A stretch of DNA of 64,000 bases from Thermococcus siculi (lineage in GTDB: Archaea > Methanobacteriota_B > Thermococci > Thermococcales > Thermococcaceae). Shown piece after piece: positions 25,986-34,772 of this stretch. The notes under the pieces were generated by a model that ran no database searches, was not told the DNA's origin, and saw only the letters and a list, made by a program, of their open reading frames with translations. Position 1 is the first letter of the stretch; each line of letters starts with the position of its first letter. The translations under genes were made by a program, and so were the position numbers. The stretch is from the NCBI RefSeq assembly GCF_002214505.1, contig NZ_CP015103.1:1550001-1614000 (forward strand), in the 5' to 3' direction.

Positions 25986-27077
25986 TTACACTTCCACGAA
26001 CCTTCCATAGCCGAGGCTCGTCTTTGCCCCGACGCCGTGCTCCTTCAGGGCCAGCTTGAGGATCCTTGCTGCCTTATCGACGAGCTGGGGATTCTTGCAG
26101 GCCTTTGACCTGCCGACGGCGAAGATGAACTCAACCCCTTCTTTCACTGTTAGAAACAGCACTGGCACAGGGTCGTACCAGTCGCCGGGCGGGTTTGAGT
26201 TACCCTCCCCTTGGTAGTACTGTCCGTAGTGGGGGTTCATTATGTCGAACTCGAAGATTTCTCCCCCTAGTCCCTCCAGTGCCTCCTGGAGGAGCAAGGC
26301 ATCGAAGAAAACCACTGAACCTTCCTTCTCCGTTGTCCCGAACATCATGACGGCGGTTTCCGCCATCTTTCTCACAGGGATTTCCTCCGGGATTGGCTCT
26401 CTAAGGAAGATCCTGAGGAACTCTTCAAGCTGTTTTGATATATTTTCTACCCCGACCTTTTCGGGGAAGTTACCCACTGCCCCACCGTTAAGCCACTCCT
26501 GAACATTTCCAGCACACTCAAAGAAGTCGTTGCATAGGTCGGAGTGCTCGGTCAGAAGTTCTGCCAGCATTTCAATTGTGTATGCCTTCGTGACTCCTTT
26601 CAAGGCTGTGCCCGGAATGTAGGGGACACTGTAATTCCTCATTAGTCGGATACTCACTTCATATACGCTCTCGTCGCCAAGGCCAACGACGAGCCTTGAG
26701 GTGGTTTTCATAGTGAAACTGGTCGCATTCAGGTCTTTGAGCATCACAGTATATAACCCAAAGAATTTCCCATAGAGTTTCAGAATGTTGTTCTCCAGCT
26801 TGAGGCTATTATGGAGGTCTTTCAGTGATGCCTTGCGGGAACCTTTCTTGTCCAGGGCAAAGGGGGCATACTTTTCCAGCTTGAGAGAGAGGTTCTCGAT
26901 GCTTCTCAGCGGATTGGGGAGTAGCTTCCGTGTCTCTCCGGGAATGAGGTACATCGGAGGTTTTCTCTCTCCGTGCTTCCCTTTTGAATCGCCTTTTTTC
27001 TTTGGAGGATAACCTCTGTTCCCCTCATTGCCGTAACTGTGACGGTGTTCTCGCCCACTTTTTCGCTGCCCGTACAT
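25986..27077 (-). CDS. cmr6: Cmr6, RAMP-family subunit of the type III-B complex
   Basis: Cmr6 is the RAMP subunit that with Cmr1 caps the head of the Cmr filament opposite Cmr2-Cmr3. The protein has 363 residues. It shows a basic, low-complexity N-terminus (about 45 residues rich in Lys, Arg and Gly), then IPGTALKGVTKAYTIEML, the RAMP glycine-rich segment, and a C-terminal GVGAKTSLGYGRF typical of Cmr6. The ATG at 27077 (MYGQRK) overlaps the ribosome-binding region at the cmr5 stop. It is the last gene of the cmr run. Confidence 0.93.
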   Translation of the reverse strand: MYGQRKSGREHRHSYGNEGNRGYPPKKKGDSKGKHGERKPPMYLIPGETRKLLPNPLRSIENLSLKLEKYAPFALDKKGSRKASLKDLHNSLKLENNILKLYGKFFGLYTVMLKDLNATSFTMKTTSRLVVGLGDESVYEVSIRLMRNYSVPYIPGTALKGVTKAYTIEMLAELLTEHSDLCNDFFECAGNVQEWLNGGAVGNFPEKVGVENISKQLEEFLRIFLREPIPEEIPVRKMAETAVMMFGTTEKEGSVVFFDALLLQEALEGLGGEIFEFDIMNPHYGQYYQGEGNSNPPGDWYDPVPVLFLTVKEGVEFIFAVGRSKACKNPQLVDKAARILKLALKEHGVGAKTSLGYGRFVEV

Positions 27078-27078
27078 A

Positions 27079-27528
27079 TCAACCACCGGCGGTCTTATCC
27101 TCTTCGAGCATCGCCCTTGCGAACTTCTTGAGCCAGTTGAGGAAGGCTATTGCCTCCTCGGTTAAGAGAATGGCGTCCATTCCGGATTTTTTTATGTAAT
27201 ACTGCAGGGGATCTTCACCGCCGGTAACCTCTTTGACGAGCCACTCGCTCAAGTGCCTGTAGAGGTAGGCATAGGCCTTGCTCTCCGCTTTGGTGAAGTC
27301 CTCGGGATTTATATCCTTGTAGAATACATTGACGGGTTTCTCAAGCTTCGAGAGGTAAAACGCCAGCGTCTGCCCGAGGCCGTTGGTGAGTATCATTATT
27401 GGAGCGCTCTCCACGTAGGATCTGTACCTGCTCTGAGTTTTGGTATCCTTCTCGTTCTCCTTTTTGACTTTTAGGACTTTTTTATAGGCGAACTTCGCCC
27501 TCTCCTGCTCGATGCTCCTCAGGTCCAT
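27079..27528 (-). CDS. cmr5: Cmr5, small subunit of the type III-B complex
   Basis: Cmr5 is the small helical subunit lining the inner face of the Cmr complex. The 149-residue protein is almost all helix. It opens MDLRSIEQERAKFAYKKVL and contains YRSYVESAPIMILTNGLGQTLAFYL, the conserved family segment. It starts four bases after cmr4 and ends one base before cmr6. Confidence 0.93.
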   Translation of the reverse strand: MDLRSIEQERAKFAYKKVLKVKKENEKDTKTQSRYRSYVESAPIMILTNGLGQTLAFYLSKLEKPVNVFYKDINPEDFTKAESKAYAYLYRHLSEWLVKEVTGGEDPLQYYIKKSGMDAILLTEEAIAFLNWLKKFARAMLEEDKTAGG

Positions 27529-27532
27529 GCTC

Positions 27533-28408
27533 TCACCCCAGCTTTATCTTCACGAAGCCCTTGCCCACCGTCTCGTCACCGCCGAGCTGGAGGAACCCGC
27601 CGTCAAAGGTTTCGACGAGAGTGTTCGTTATCCCTCCCACGGTGGCGTTTGAGTCACTCTTCCTCGGCTTCGCCACGGCCACCACGGAGTACATCACCGT
27701 ATCCCTCGGGAGGAACTCCTCGTACCAGAGGCCGCCCCTCCTTACCGTGCCGGTTTCAGCATTGATAGCAACCCTGGCTACTACCTCGGTGGAGAGCTTT
27801 ACGAAGGCCGAGAACACGTCATCGGGAACTATAGCGAGCCTCTTGAGAAGCTCTCCTTCCGCCAGGGGAACCACACCTGAGATGGCCCTCGCAAGATCGG
27901 AGAGTTCTCTGGGATTCGTGGCCAGGGAGACCTCCTCGAGGACGACCGCTCCGTCGGGGAGGCGGAGTTCGGAGGTGGTGTGAACGACCGCGCTGGCTTT
28001 ACCCGGATCCGGAATTTTCATTTCGCCGATGTTCTTCCCGGCTAGCTCCATGTCCCTCACAAATCTTTCGAGCACCAGCGGTGAGGTTACATAAGCAAAT
28101 ACGCCCCTGGCGCTCCTGACCGGGAAGAGGAGAACCTTGGCATCGCCGACGGCTATCGCTCCTGCGTGCTCGTGGGCCTTCTTCGCCTCTGGATCAGGTC
28201 CGAATATGACCGACTCAAGCTCCATGTCTCCATTCAGCTCTCTGAAGGCGCTCCTGAGGGCACCTTTGAGGCTCTGTCCCCATATTACCGGGAATCCCGT
28301 GTGCCTCTCCCTCTGGATGGGAAGGTCTATCACGCTGACCTCTGAGCCGCTCCCCGCGTGAAGCGGGGTCACCGTGTAGATTCCCAAAACAAGTTTTTTC
28401 CCGTACAT
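27533..28408 (-). CDS. cmr4: Cmr4, backbone RNase subunit of the type III-B complex
   Basis: Cmr4 forms the backbone of the Cmr filament and cuts target RNA at six-base intervals. The protein has 291 residues. The catalytic Asp of Cmr4 corresponds to Asp28 in VIDLPIQRERHTGFP. The RAMP glycine-rich segment IWGQSLKGALRSAF follows, and the C-terminus has GGDETVGKGFVKIKL. The length is normal. The start abuts the stop of the small gene at 28409. Confidence 0.95.
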   Translation of the reverse strand: MYGKKLVLGIYTVTPLHAGSGSEVSVIDLPIQRERHTGFPVIWGQSLKGALRSAFRELNGDMELESVIFGPDPEAKKAHEHAGAIAVGDAKVLLFPVRSARGVFAYVTSPLVLERFVRDMELAGKNIGEMKIPDPGKASAVVHTTSELRLPDGAVVLEEVSLATNPRELSDLARAISGVVPLAEGELLKRLAIVPDDVFSAFVKLSTEVVARVAINAETGTVRRGGLWYEEFLPRDTVMYSVVAVAKPRKSDSNATVGGITNTLVETFDGGFLQLGGDETVGKGFVKIKLG

Positions 28409-28561
28409 TTACTCCACCTCCTTCAGGGGTATCACGTCTCCCGGCTCGAAACCGGGATAATCAGGGGGTTTGAGCTCTCTTAACGTGGAGGGCTCAAGAA
28501 TTTCCCCCGTTTTAAAGTGAATGAGTGCGTATTCTGGGGTTTCGGAGAGCTTGGACATCAT
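28409..28561 (-). CDS. small unknown protein encoded inside the cmr operon
   Basis: This 50-residue gene fits between cmr3 and cmr4. It begins 11 bases after the cmr3 stop with GGGGGT upstream, and its stop directly touches the cmr4 ATG. The protein is acidic and proline-rich (ALIHFKTGEILEPSTLRELK, then PPDYPGFEPGDVIPL). It has no Cys and no membrane segment. In P. furiosus csx1 occupies this position. No family is recognised. Tight packing and an intact frame argue that it is real; it might be a complex-associated regulator or an anti-toxin-like factor, but that is a guess. Confidence 0.7.
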   Translation of the reverse strand: MMSKLSETPEYALIHFKTGEILEPSTLRELKPPDYPGFEPGDVIPLKEVE

Positions 28562-28572
28562 CGAAAACCCCC

Positions 28573-29622
28573 TTAATGGAGCTTGCCCACCAAGACGAGC
28601 CCGTATCCGAGTTCCTTCATTTCGCCAAGCTTTGACGGGATGTTGACGTTCCCCTTGGCTTCCATCCACACAACGGTTCCAGCGGGAAGGGCCCACCTGA
28701 TGGGTTTCGGCATCCTTTTCACCATGTCCCAGCCGGTAACAGGGAGGGGCCTGTCCGTGAAGATCCTGAGAACCCTGGCTCCTTTCACCTCTTCCTCGAA
28801 GAACTCGGTCACGCTGTTTCCTTTGACCACTACGGGGGTTGCAAGGTAAAGCCTGAACCTTTTTCCCCCCTTAATATTCACTCTCTCTTTTATCTCAATT
28901 GGAAAGTCCCTTTCCAAAAACTCAAAACCGGCAAACCGGGACTCACCGCCAAGTTTCAGCACCCCTGAATCGCCCATGGCCTTTCTCAGTTCTTCCTCGT
29001 TCTTTTCGATGTAGAGGTCGATACCCGCCCCTTTCTTCAGCCGTAGGGTGGTTATGCGGTACAGCAGGCCCTCTCTCGTTGTTTTTGAGGCCTCAAGCCC
29101 AATCCCTGTCCTGGTTTCCCTCTCGTAAATCTCTTCCGGCTTAACGATGTTCCTGTGCCCCCCCGTATTCCTCTGAAGGTCCCCAGGTGTTAGAGTCCCC
29201 TCGAGATACTCCCTCAAAGTGTTCGCATCCAAAAAGCCCCTCGTGGGGCCGAAGTGGAGCGTTCTTTCATCTCCTCTAACCGCAACCAGGAAGTCCTTAC
29301 CCATTGAGGTTTCATGGGGCTCCAGGAGCGCCGGCTCATCGTTGAACTCCACGACGTCCATCGGGATTCTGAAGAGTGTCTTGCTATCTAAATCAAAGAA
29401 CGCTCCCAGCACCGAAAAGCCAGGTGCCCATTCTTGGGGATTTTTGATTTTGATCTCTAGATTAATAAGGTCAGTCCGTCCTTTCTCAAAGAGAATACCC
29501 ATCAAAGCACCGGCGATGGTGTGAGGCATCGGCTCTATGCTCTCTGCCACGTGATTCTCCCCGGCCGAAAAGTCCCTGCTCTCCCTGAAGAAGAGAACGT
29601 CGTAGGGTGTTATCCTTATCAT
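28573..29622 (-). CDS. cmr3: Cmr3, RAMP subunit of the type III-B complex
   Basis: Cmr3 pairs with Cmr2 at the foot of the complex and holds the 5' tag of the crRNA. The 349-residue protein opens IRITPYDVLFFRESRDFSAGEN and continues MPHTIAGALMGILFE, both typical. The C-terminus includes GYGLVLVGKLH, the RAMP glycine-rich end. The ATG at 29622 overlaps the cmr2 stop as ATGA, which decides the start against a longer in-frame extension. Confidence 0.94.
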   Translation of the reverse strand: MIRITPYDVLFFRESRDFSAGENHVAESIEPMPHTIAGALMGILFEKGRTDLINLEIKIKNPQEWAPGFSVLGAFFDLDSKTLFRIPMDVVEFNDEPALLEPHETSMGKDFLVAVRGDERTLHFGPTRGFLDANTLREYLEGTLTPGDLQRNTGGHRNIVKPEEIYERETRTGIGLEASKTTREGLLYRITTLRLKKGAGIDLYIEKNEEELRKAMGDSGVLKLGGESRFAGFEFLERDFPIEIKERVNIKGGKRFRLYLATPVVVKGNSVTEFFEEEVKGARVLRIFTDRPLPVTGWDMVKRMPKPIRWALPAGTVVWMEAKGNVNIPSKLGEMKELGYGLVLVGKLH

Positions 29623-32507
29623 GAACTCACCCCCATCTCCCTGAGGACTTTCAGGAGATGTGCCGCCCCCCTGAGCTGTTTTCTCAGGACAACTCCGGCA
29701 AGTTTTTTGGAAACTTCCTCGGAAACGATGTCCCTGAATTGGTTCTTCAGTTCCATGAACCACAGGGATTCACTGCTGTCTGTGAGGAATTTCTTTAGCT
29801 CTGCTTCGATCTTGACATATTCGTCGCTGGGCTCTTTATTTTCAGGGTCATCAACGATAATCTTTTCGATTGTCCTGTTCAGCCTTTTGAGAACTTTTTC
29901 CGAGGCCAATTCCTTCAAACCGGCAGCCCTGAGGTCTCCCTCCGAGAGAGTAACCCTTACGTTTCTGGCTACCCACAGGAACTCGGCGAGCCTCTTGAAG
30001 ACCTCTTGAGCTTTTTTGTCATTTCTGTAGTTCGAGTGCCTCTCGATCTCGTACTTGAGAAGGTTAACAACGGCCCCGGGATCGTTGGGCCAGACCTCGA
30101 TTCCCTCAGCTATCTCATAGACTATCCTGTTGCTGAGCCCGCTGTTCTCCTCCCCGAGCTCTCTCAGGAGGTTCCGGAGCGGCTCCCCAAAGACCCACCA
30201 GTTAAGGGAAACATTGTAGTAGGAGCCGCTGTGCTTGAGGTAGCCTATAGCAAGGGCGTTCCTACCGCTGCCTTTGGCCAGGTGCTCAAGCTCGTTAACG
30301 CGCCTCACAGCAGAGTACAGGGGTTCCTTGTAGTAAACAAAGAGAATACCCGCACTCATGCTCCTTGTCCTGCCCTGTAGGGGCTTAAAATCCCTCCACT
30401 CCTCTCTGAAGTTTTCCTGAAGTTTGTGGGCGAGTGAAACAGCAGTATCGGCTGGAACCAGGGCGAAAACATCATCTCCACCCGCGTATAGCAGTTCCGC
30501 TCTATAGATCTCACTCAGTCCCGGGACGATATTAACGGCGAAGTTGCTGAGGGAGCGGGTTATAGCTATGTGAATCGTGGGAGTAACAGGCCTCGTTATG
30601 CCCGGGATCTGATTGGTGACAGAACCGTGAGCGTACTCCTTGAGGCTTTTCACAGCCTTTGTTCCGCTTATGACCTTCCCCATGTTATCCCCATCCATCT
30701 TGAGGATGGCGTAGTACTTAGGCGGCTCCCCCATAAGGTCTGAAAGCTTTTCAACCCAAACCCGAATAGCATCAACGCTTACCCTCCTTAGCCGGTCATC
30801 GTTTTCATTGGTGCCATATATTTTCGCTAGGGACTTTAGATCACTCAGATTTTCGACGTAAAAGATCTCACTGTTAGGGGCGAGCTCATTAAAAGGAATG
30901 GATAACGCATCCTTAAGCTTGTCAATGGCTTCTTTGAGCTCTTTCGCGCGAGTGCCACCAAACTCATGCTTTGGCTCATTGTTTATCCTGAGTTCTATTT
31001 GGATTTCCTCGTAGATATCTGCCCAGCTAACCGGACGAGTTTTTTTATTTGAATCCTTAACGTAGAGCTCCCCGGTTTTCGCGAGTTTTATCGCGTTCTC
31101 CGTTGGTCTGGCCATCGCAACCTCGCTGACGGATCTGAATGACCTTTTGTGCCCTACAACATAGTTGCTACTGTGAACAACCGAGTAGTTGTTCTTCCAC
31201 AGCTCATAGAACCTGGGATAAAACCTCTTCGCCAGGCAGAGGGGGCAGAGCCGCTCTCCAATCTTTATGTCGTAGATGCCCCTATTGTGAAGGGACTCAA
31301 CGAACCCCTTCCATTTTTGCCTAACGTTGGAATGATCATCGTTCCCACCAATTGCCAAGTGCTCACCGCAGAGAGTGCACTTGAAGCCCATGGGTTCTTC
31401 CGGACGGATGTAATCCCTTGACTTGAAGTCAGTGGCTTGGTCCAGAAGGAGGAAGAGCTCAGAGTAAGAGTGAATAGGGTGTTCAACCTCGTTGGGAATT
31501 GCCTTCAGGTAGTCTTGGAGAACACCACTGATAACTTCTTCGGGTTTTAGTGATACCAAAGGAATTTCCTCTACGGTTATTGAGAAGTGTCTCTTCACTA
31601 ACTCCTTGTACCTCCCCAAGTCCTCTTTGAGGCGTTCATTGACATTGTAGAACTTCCACGCCCCTTCCACCAGTCTTTCAAGGAAGTTCGTTATCTCATC
31701 TTTCACTTCATTCTCAAGCTCTCCAATGTCCACATCTCTTGGAACTATGGCCAGAACCTTGTTTGGCATGTTTCCTATCCGGAGTTTTTCCGTATCATAG
31801 AGAATCCCTAGTTCGTGCTCGAAAAAGGGCTGTCCCCTTAGGTGGGGGAAGACCACCGCGTTCGGCCCGAACTTTCTCCAGATTACTGAGATAGTCAGGT
31901 ACGTGAGAAGGCTGAGCAGGTGACTTCCGGCCCAGAGGTCCCGCTCCGTCCTCGCGTTGCCTATGAAACCCTGAACTGGGGAAAGCTTGAAGCGAAGGAG
32001 TCTGGCTCCATCCGATTTAAGGGCCGCATAGACGTCGAGCCTGCTGAGCCAGTCGTGGTCTGGCATAAGAGGATCGGCTGGGAGATGGACCAGCTCATCG
32101 GCAAGATCAGGGGGGAACCCGTTACTCCTCAACGCCTGTTTGTATCCTTTCTGGAGATCTTCCGGGAGGTTGTTCCAGAGCCTAGCAAACTCTTCCACAG
32201 AGTTTGCATGCTCAATTCTGTCGGCCACTACTTTCTCCGCCCCCTCGAGGACCTTGAGGAACTTGTCGATCTTCTCTTTAGAGGCGTTTCTTAGAAACTC
32301 CGTGAGCTTTTCGAGGGACTTCTCCTCAGTGCTTATTGGGTGTTTGAGAACGAGCTCGATTTTTTCGTTCTTCGGTTGGTTTACGACGGGATAACTCGAG
32401 AGCTGTCTCCATTTGAGAGGGGACTCTTTGTCATCTATAAGGCTATCCAGAATCTTTGAAGGTGCAGCCTCGAGGAGAGAAGTTGCATAGAGGTGTGATA
32501 TCTTCAT
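29619..32507 (-). CDS. cmr2: Cmr2 (Cas10), cyclic oligoadenylate synthase subunit
   Basis: Cmr2 is the Cas10 large subunit that senses target RNA and makes cyclic oligoadenylate. This 962-residue protein has PADPLMPDH and SPVQGFIGNARTERDLWAGS near 145-195, zinc-ribbon pairs CTLC (377/380) and CPLC (421/424), a first palm segment LKMDGDNMG (602-610) and the second palm with the catalytic GGDD at 676-679. The N-terminal 100 residues contain no HD pair that I can see, unlike Cas10 proteins with DNase activity. The gene overlaps cmr1 and cmr3 as ATGA. Its product signal fits the nearby Csx1. Confidence 0.95.
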   Translation of the reverse strand: MKISHLYATSLLEAAPSKILDSLIDDKESPLKWRQLSSYPVVNQPKNEKIELVLKHPISTEEKSLEKLTEFLRNASKEKIDKFLKVLEGAEKVVADRIEHANSVEEFARLWNNLPEDLQKGYKQALRSNGFPPDLADELVHLPADPLMPDHDWLSRLDVYAALKSDGARLLRFKLSPVQGFIGNARTERDLWAGSHLLSLLTYLTISVIWRKFGPNAVVFPHLRGQPFFEHELGILYDTEKLRIGNMPNKVLAIVPRDVDIGELENEVKDEITNFLERLVEGAWKFYNVNERLKEDLGRYKELVKRHFSITVEEIPLVSLKPEEVISGVLQDYLKAIPNEVEHPIHSYSELFLLLDQATDFKSRDYIRPEEPMGFKCTLCGEHLAIGGNDDHSNVRQKWKGFVESLHNRGIYDIKIGERLCPLCLAKRFYPRFYELWKNNYSVVHSSNYVVGHKRSFRSVSEVAMARPTENAIKLAKTGELYVKDSNKKTRPVSWADIYEEIQIELRINNEPKHEFGGTRAKELKEAIDKLKDALSIPFNELAPNSEIFYVENLSDLKSLAKIYGTNENDDRLRRVSVDAIRVWVEKLSDLMGEPPKYYAILKMDGDNMGKVISGTKAVKSLKEYAHGSVTNQIPGITRPVTPTIHIAITRSLSNFAVNIVPGLSEIYRAELLYAGGDDVFALVPADTAVSLAHKLQENFREEWRDFKPLQGRTRSMSAGILFVYYKEPLYSAVRRVNELEHLAKGSGRNALAIGYLKHSGSYYNVSLNWWVFGEPLRNLLRELGEENSGLSNRIVYEIAEGIEVWPNDPGAVVNLLKYEIERHSNYRNDKKAQEVFKRLAEFLWVARNVRVTLSEGDLRAAGLKELASEKVLKRLNRTIEKIIVDDPENKEPSDEYVKIEAELKKFLTDSSESLWFMELKNQFRDIVSEEVSKKLAGVVLRKQLRGAAHLLKVLREMGVSS

Positions 32508-33832
32508 TGACCCACACCCTCCCCGTAAATTGCTTCAAAATTTTCGAATAGAGAGTCATAGAGGTCCCTATAAAATGAGGTATATGCCAATAGGGGCTCT
32601 TCGTTCTTTTTGAGTATGAACAGGGCACCTCCAGCCGAAGCCAGCTGTTCTTTCCTCTTACCTATTTTCTTGTAAACTCCTCCTCTATACCTTACGGGCC
32701 CGTGATAATCCGGGAAAAATTCATAAAAAAATCCAGTCACTATAGGATAGTAGTGTCTTCCAACCCGGTTAAGGGAAAACCAGAGGCCTGACGCTCTCCT
32801 GTTGGTCTTCTTACTGGTCTTCTTATCGGCATTCCAGTGATCCACTGTAAACTGGACGAATTCGTCCTCGGAGAATGACTTGTAAAACTGAATTGGGAAC
32901 CCAAGGTACGGCCTTCTCTCTGAGTACGCTGCAAGGCTTTTTATTGATTTTTTGCCTTGGCTGAACTGATCGTATATCCTGTGTGGGATCCTGCGATCAG
33001 CTCTCTGGGACTGGAATCTGAATCCCCCATCAAACCGCCCGTTCTCATCCGGAGTTCCCAGATACCATTTACCAACTTCTTCGATTGCAGAGGTGGGGTC
33101 TTCATGAACATCTCCTAAGAAAACAAACGAGTACCTCTCATGCAAGATTGGGAACTTTGGTGGATTAGAAGGGGCGCCTCCTTTAAAACCCATCTTGGAC
33201 AGCAGGTTCTTCACAGTGGAAGCAACATAAGATATGCCTCTCTCTTGTTTATCATTGTCATTTTTTCTATAGAACATCTTAATCCCATCTTCCCCCTGTC
33301 CGGGGACAAACTTTAAACCCAGGCTTACATCGGAGTCTGGTTCCCGGGTAAAACTCAGAGATCCTCCAAACTTCCTAGCCCTCGAACCAAAGCCCCCAAG
33401 ATGAACGGCAGCCCACAGGGAAAGCATAGCGATTTTTAGATACGCCTCCTCATGACTCCTGAGAGTGATCTCAAACGTCGTCCCAGGGGGGATGTAACTC
33501 TTTGTATATCTGCCCACCTGAGAGAACCAGAAGTACCTTGAGTAGTCATCCAGGGGAAAACTCTTATTGGACTCCTCCAGGATGTCAACATCAACGATCA
33601 CCCGGCTCCTTCTTGTTCCCGTCTTTCCTGCGGAGCCGAAAATCAAACTCTCCGCACTCCTCAGCGCAGTCATGGCTTTAGGGGTACCCCCAAGGTGGCG
33701 CCCGGCCAGCGCCCGGAACCACCAGCGCATCACTCCCTTGACGCTGGCCGGGCGGAACTCGGCCTTTCTCTGGTCGGCACCGCGCATGAAGAGCGGCGTT
33801 ATGGCCTCAAGCTCAAAAGTGGCCTCATACAT
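32504..33832 (-). CDS. cmr1: Cmr1, RAMP subunit of the type III-B complex
   Basis: Cmr1 is the RAMP subunit at the head of the complex near the crRNA 3' end. The 442-residue protein opens MYEATFELEAITPLFMRGAD, the family signature, followed by RPASVKGVMRWWFRALAG and FGSAGKTGTRRSRVIV. The start at 33832 has GGAGGGATACAG upstream. It is the first gene of the six-subunit operon; its TATA boxes lie at 33898-33922. The orphan leader-repeat at 34021 lies further upstream on the same strand. Confidence 0.94.
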   Translation of the reverse strand: MYEATFELEAITPLFMRGADQRKAEFRPASVKGVMRWWFRALAGRHLGGTPKAMTALRSAESLIFGSAGKTGTRRSRVIVDVDILEESNKSFPLDDYSRYFWFSQVGRYTKSYIPPGTTFEITLRSHEEAYLKIAMLSLWAAVHLGGFGSRARKFGGSLSFTREPDSDVSLGLKFVPGQGEDGIKMFYRKNDNDKQERGISYVASTVKNLLSKMGFKGGAPSNPPKFPILHERYSFVFLGDVHEDPTSAIEEVGKWYLGTPDENGRFDGGFRFQSQRADRRIPHRIYDQFSQGKKSIKSLAAYSERRPYLGFPIQFYKSFSEDEFVQFTVDHWNADKKTSKKTNRRASGLWFSLNRVGRHYYPIVTGFFYEFFPDYHGPVRYRGGVYKKIGKRKEQLASAGGALFILKKNEEPLLAYTSFYRDLYDSLFENFEAIYGEGVGQ

Positions 33833-33897
33833 CTGTATCCCTCCAGCGAGAACAGACCGGTGAAGTCGCATGATGCATCCTCATGTTCACCAATGCC

Positions 33898-33922
33898 ATA
33901 TAAAGGCTCCCGAATTATAAAA
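33898..33922 (-). promoter_or_regulatory. cmr operon promoter (two TATA boxes)
   Basis: Two TATA-like boxes are seen on the minus strand, CTTTATATG (33897-33905) and CTTTTATAAT (33914-33923). They are 65-90 bases before the cmr1 ATG, giving a leader of roughly 40-60 bases with the GGAGGGA ribosome binding site. Confidence 0.55.
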
Positions 33923-34020
33923 GCCTTTCGTTGGACTGTTCCCATATGAAAGGATACGCCACCGAGAACTCACTATGAGAACCCGGGAAAACTGGGGCAA
34001 GTTACAAGCGGGTAAAACAG

Positions 34021-34118
34021 GTTTCCAAAGCTTAAGCTTGTTCTGAAACGGTTCTTCTTTTTTGCTTCTTTTGATCAATATAATAACGAACTCACTCCTT
34101 ATCAGTTTTCTTCCAGTT
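34021..34118 (-). repeat. orphan CRISPR repeat with degenerate leader
   Basis: A single 29-base repeat (34021-34049) differs from the array 2 repeat at one base (T for G at position 19). It is followed at 34050-34118 by a diverged copy of the leader, still recognisable in GGTTC, GCTTCTTTTGATCAATA, ATAACGA and CTCCTTAT. The leader TATA box CTTATAAG is altered to CTGATAAG. No second repeat or spacer follows. The unit is co-oriented with the cmr operon, 190 bases upstream of cmr1. Confidence 0.85.
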
Positions 34119-34176
34119 AGAGCCGCTAAAAGATTTAAGAACATCGAAAATTCTCCCACAATTTCCCCTGATTGGC

Positions 34177-34458
34177 TCAGCCCCTGTACGCGCTCTCCCT
34201 CTGCTTCAAATCTGTTACGACGATGACCTTCTCGTCCCAGTAAACGGTGTAGAAGACCCTATAATCCCCGATTCTAAGGCGGTAGGTGTTGGTTTTCTTT
34301 GTTTTCTCCCCTTTAACGGGCTTCAGATCGTAGGGAGGCTTCGGGTAGGGGTTCTCCTTTAAGGCCTCGATGAACTCGGCCAGCTTACTGCGCTGGGCAG
34401 GCTTGAGGTACTTTCTGGCCTTCTTGACGACACTCCTGTCCACGATGACGGTGTACAC
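34177..34458 (-). CDS. RelE/ParE-family toxin
   Basis: This 93-residue protein has the RelE-like fold pattern: VIVDRSVVKKARKYLK at the N-terminus, then PPYDLKPVKGEKTKKTNTYRLRIGDYRVFYTVYWDEKVIVV, with the basic residues and the RIGDYRVFY strand typical of RelE mRNA interferases. The antitoxin gene lies nine bases upstream on the same strand. The pair sits between the orphan leader-repeat and array 2. Confidence 0.88.
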   Translation of the reverse strand: MYTVIVDRSVVKKARKYLKPAQRSKLAEFIEALKENPYPKPPYDLKPVKGEKTKKTNTYRLRIGDYRVFYTVYWDEKVIVVTDLKQRESAYRG

Positions 34459-34467
34459 TTTCCCACC

Positions 34468-34689
34468 TTAGCCCAGGAGTTCCCGGATGGCCTCCTCGGC
34501 GCTCAGTCCCTCGGAGGGGTTGTTCTTCAGGCGTTCGGCTTTTTTCACCAGCTCCTGGTATTCCTCCTCGGGGATCACTTCGGCTTCCTCCCTCCCAGCC
34601 TGGAGCTTCAGGAGTTCCCTCTTGACCTCTTCAAGCTCCCTTTCAATCTTCTCAATGCGGTCAACGATGACCTGAACGCTCTCAACCAT
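34468..34689 (-). CDS. RelB-like antitoxin
   Basis: This 73-residue acidic protein is mostly helical. It has a heptad-rich segment near the N-terminus (VDRIEKIERELEEVKRELLK) that could form a coiled-coil dimer, and a C-terminal SAEEAIRELLG tail. Small size, position just before a RelE-type toxin and charge suggest the antitoxin. A TATA-like CCTTTTTAG lies about 30-40 bases upstream. Confidence 0.78.
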   Translation of the reverse strand: MVESVQVIVDRIEKIERELEEVKRELLKLQAGREEAEVIPEEEYQELVKKAERLKNNPSEGLSAEEAIRELLG

Positions 34690-34772
34690 TCTTTGCCCCC
34701 AGACAAAGTTGGCTATAACCGCTAAAAAGGTTTGCGAATTTGATAGGCGAAGGGTCGCTTTGAAGAAACGGG

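Noticed and set aside
34021-34118. The orphan leader as the main promoter of the cmr operon
   Set aside because: Its TATA box is mutated and two good TATA boxes lie closer to cmr1 (33898-33922). I keep only read-through as a possibility.
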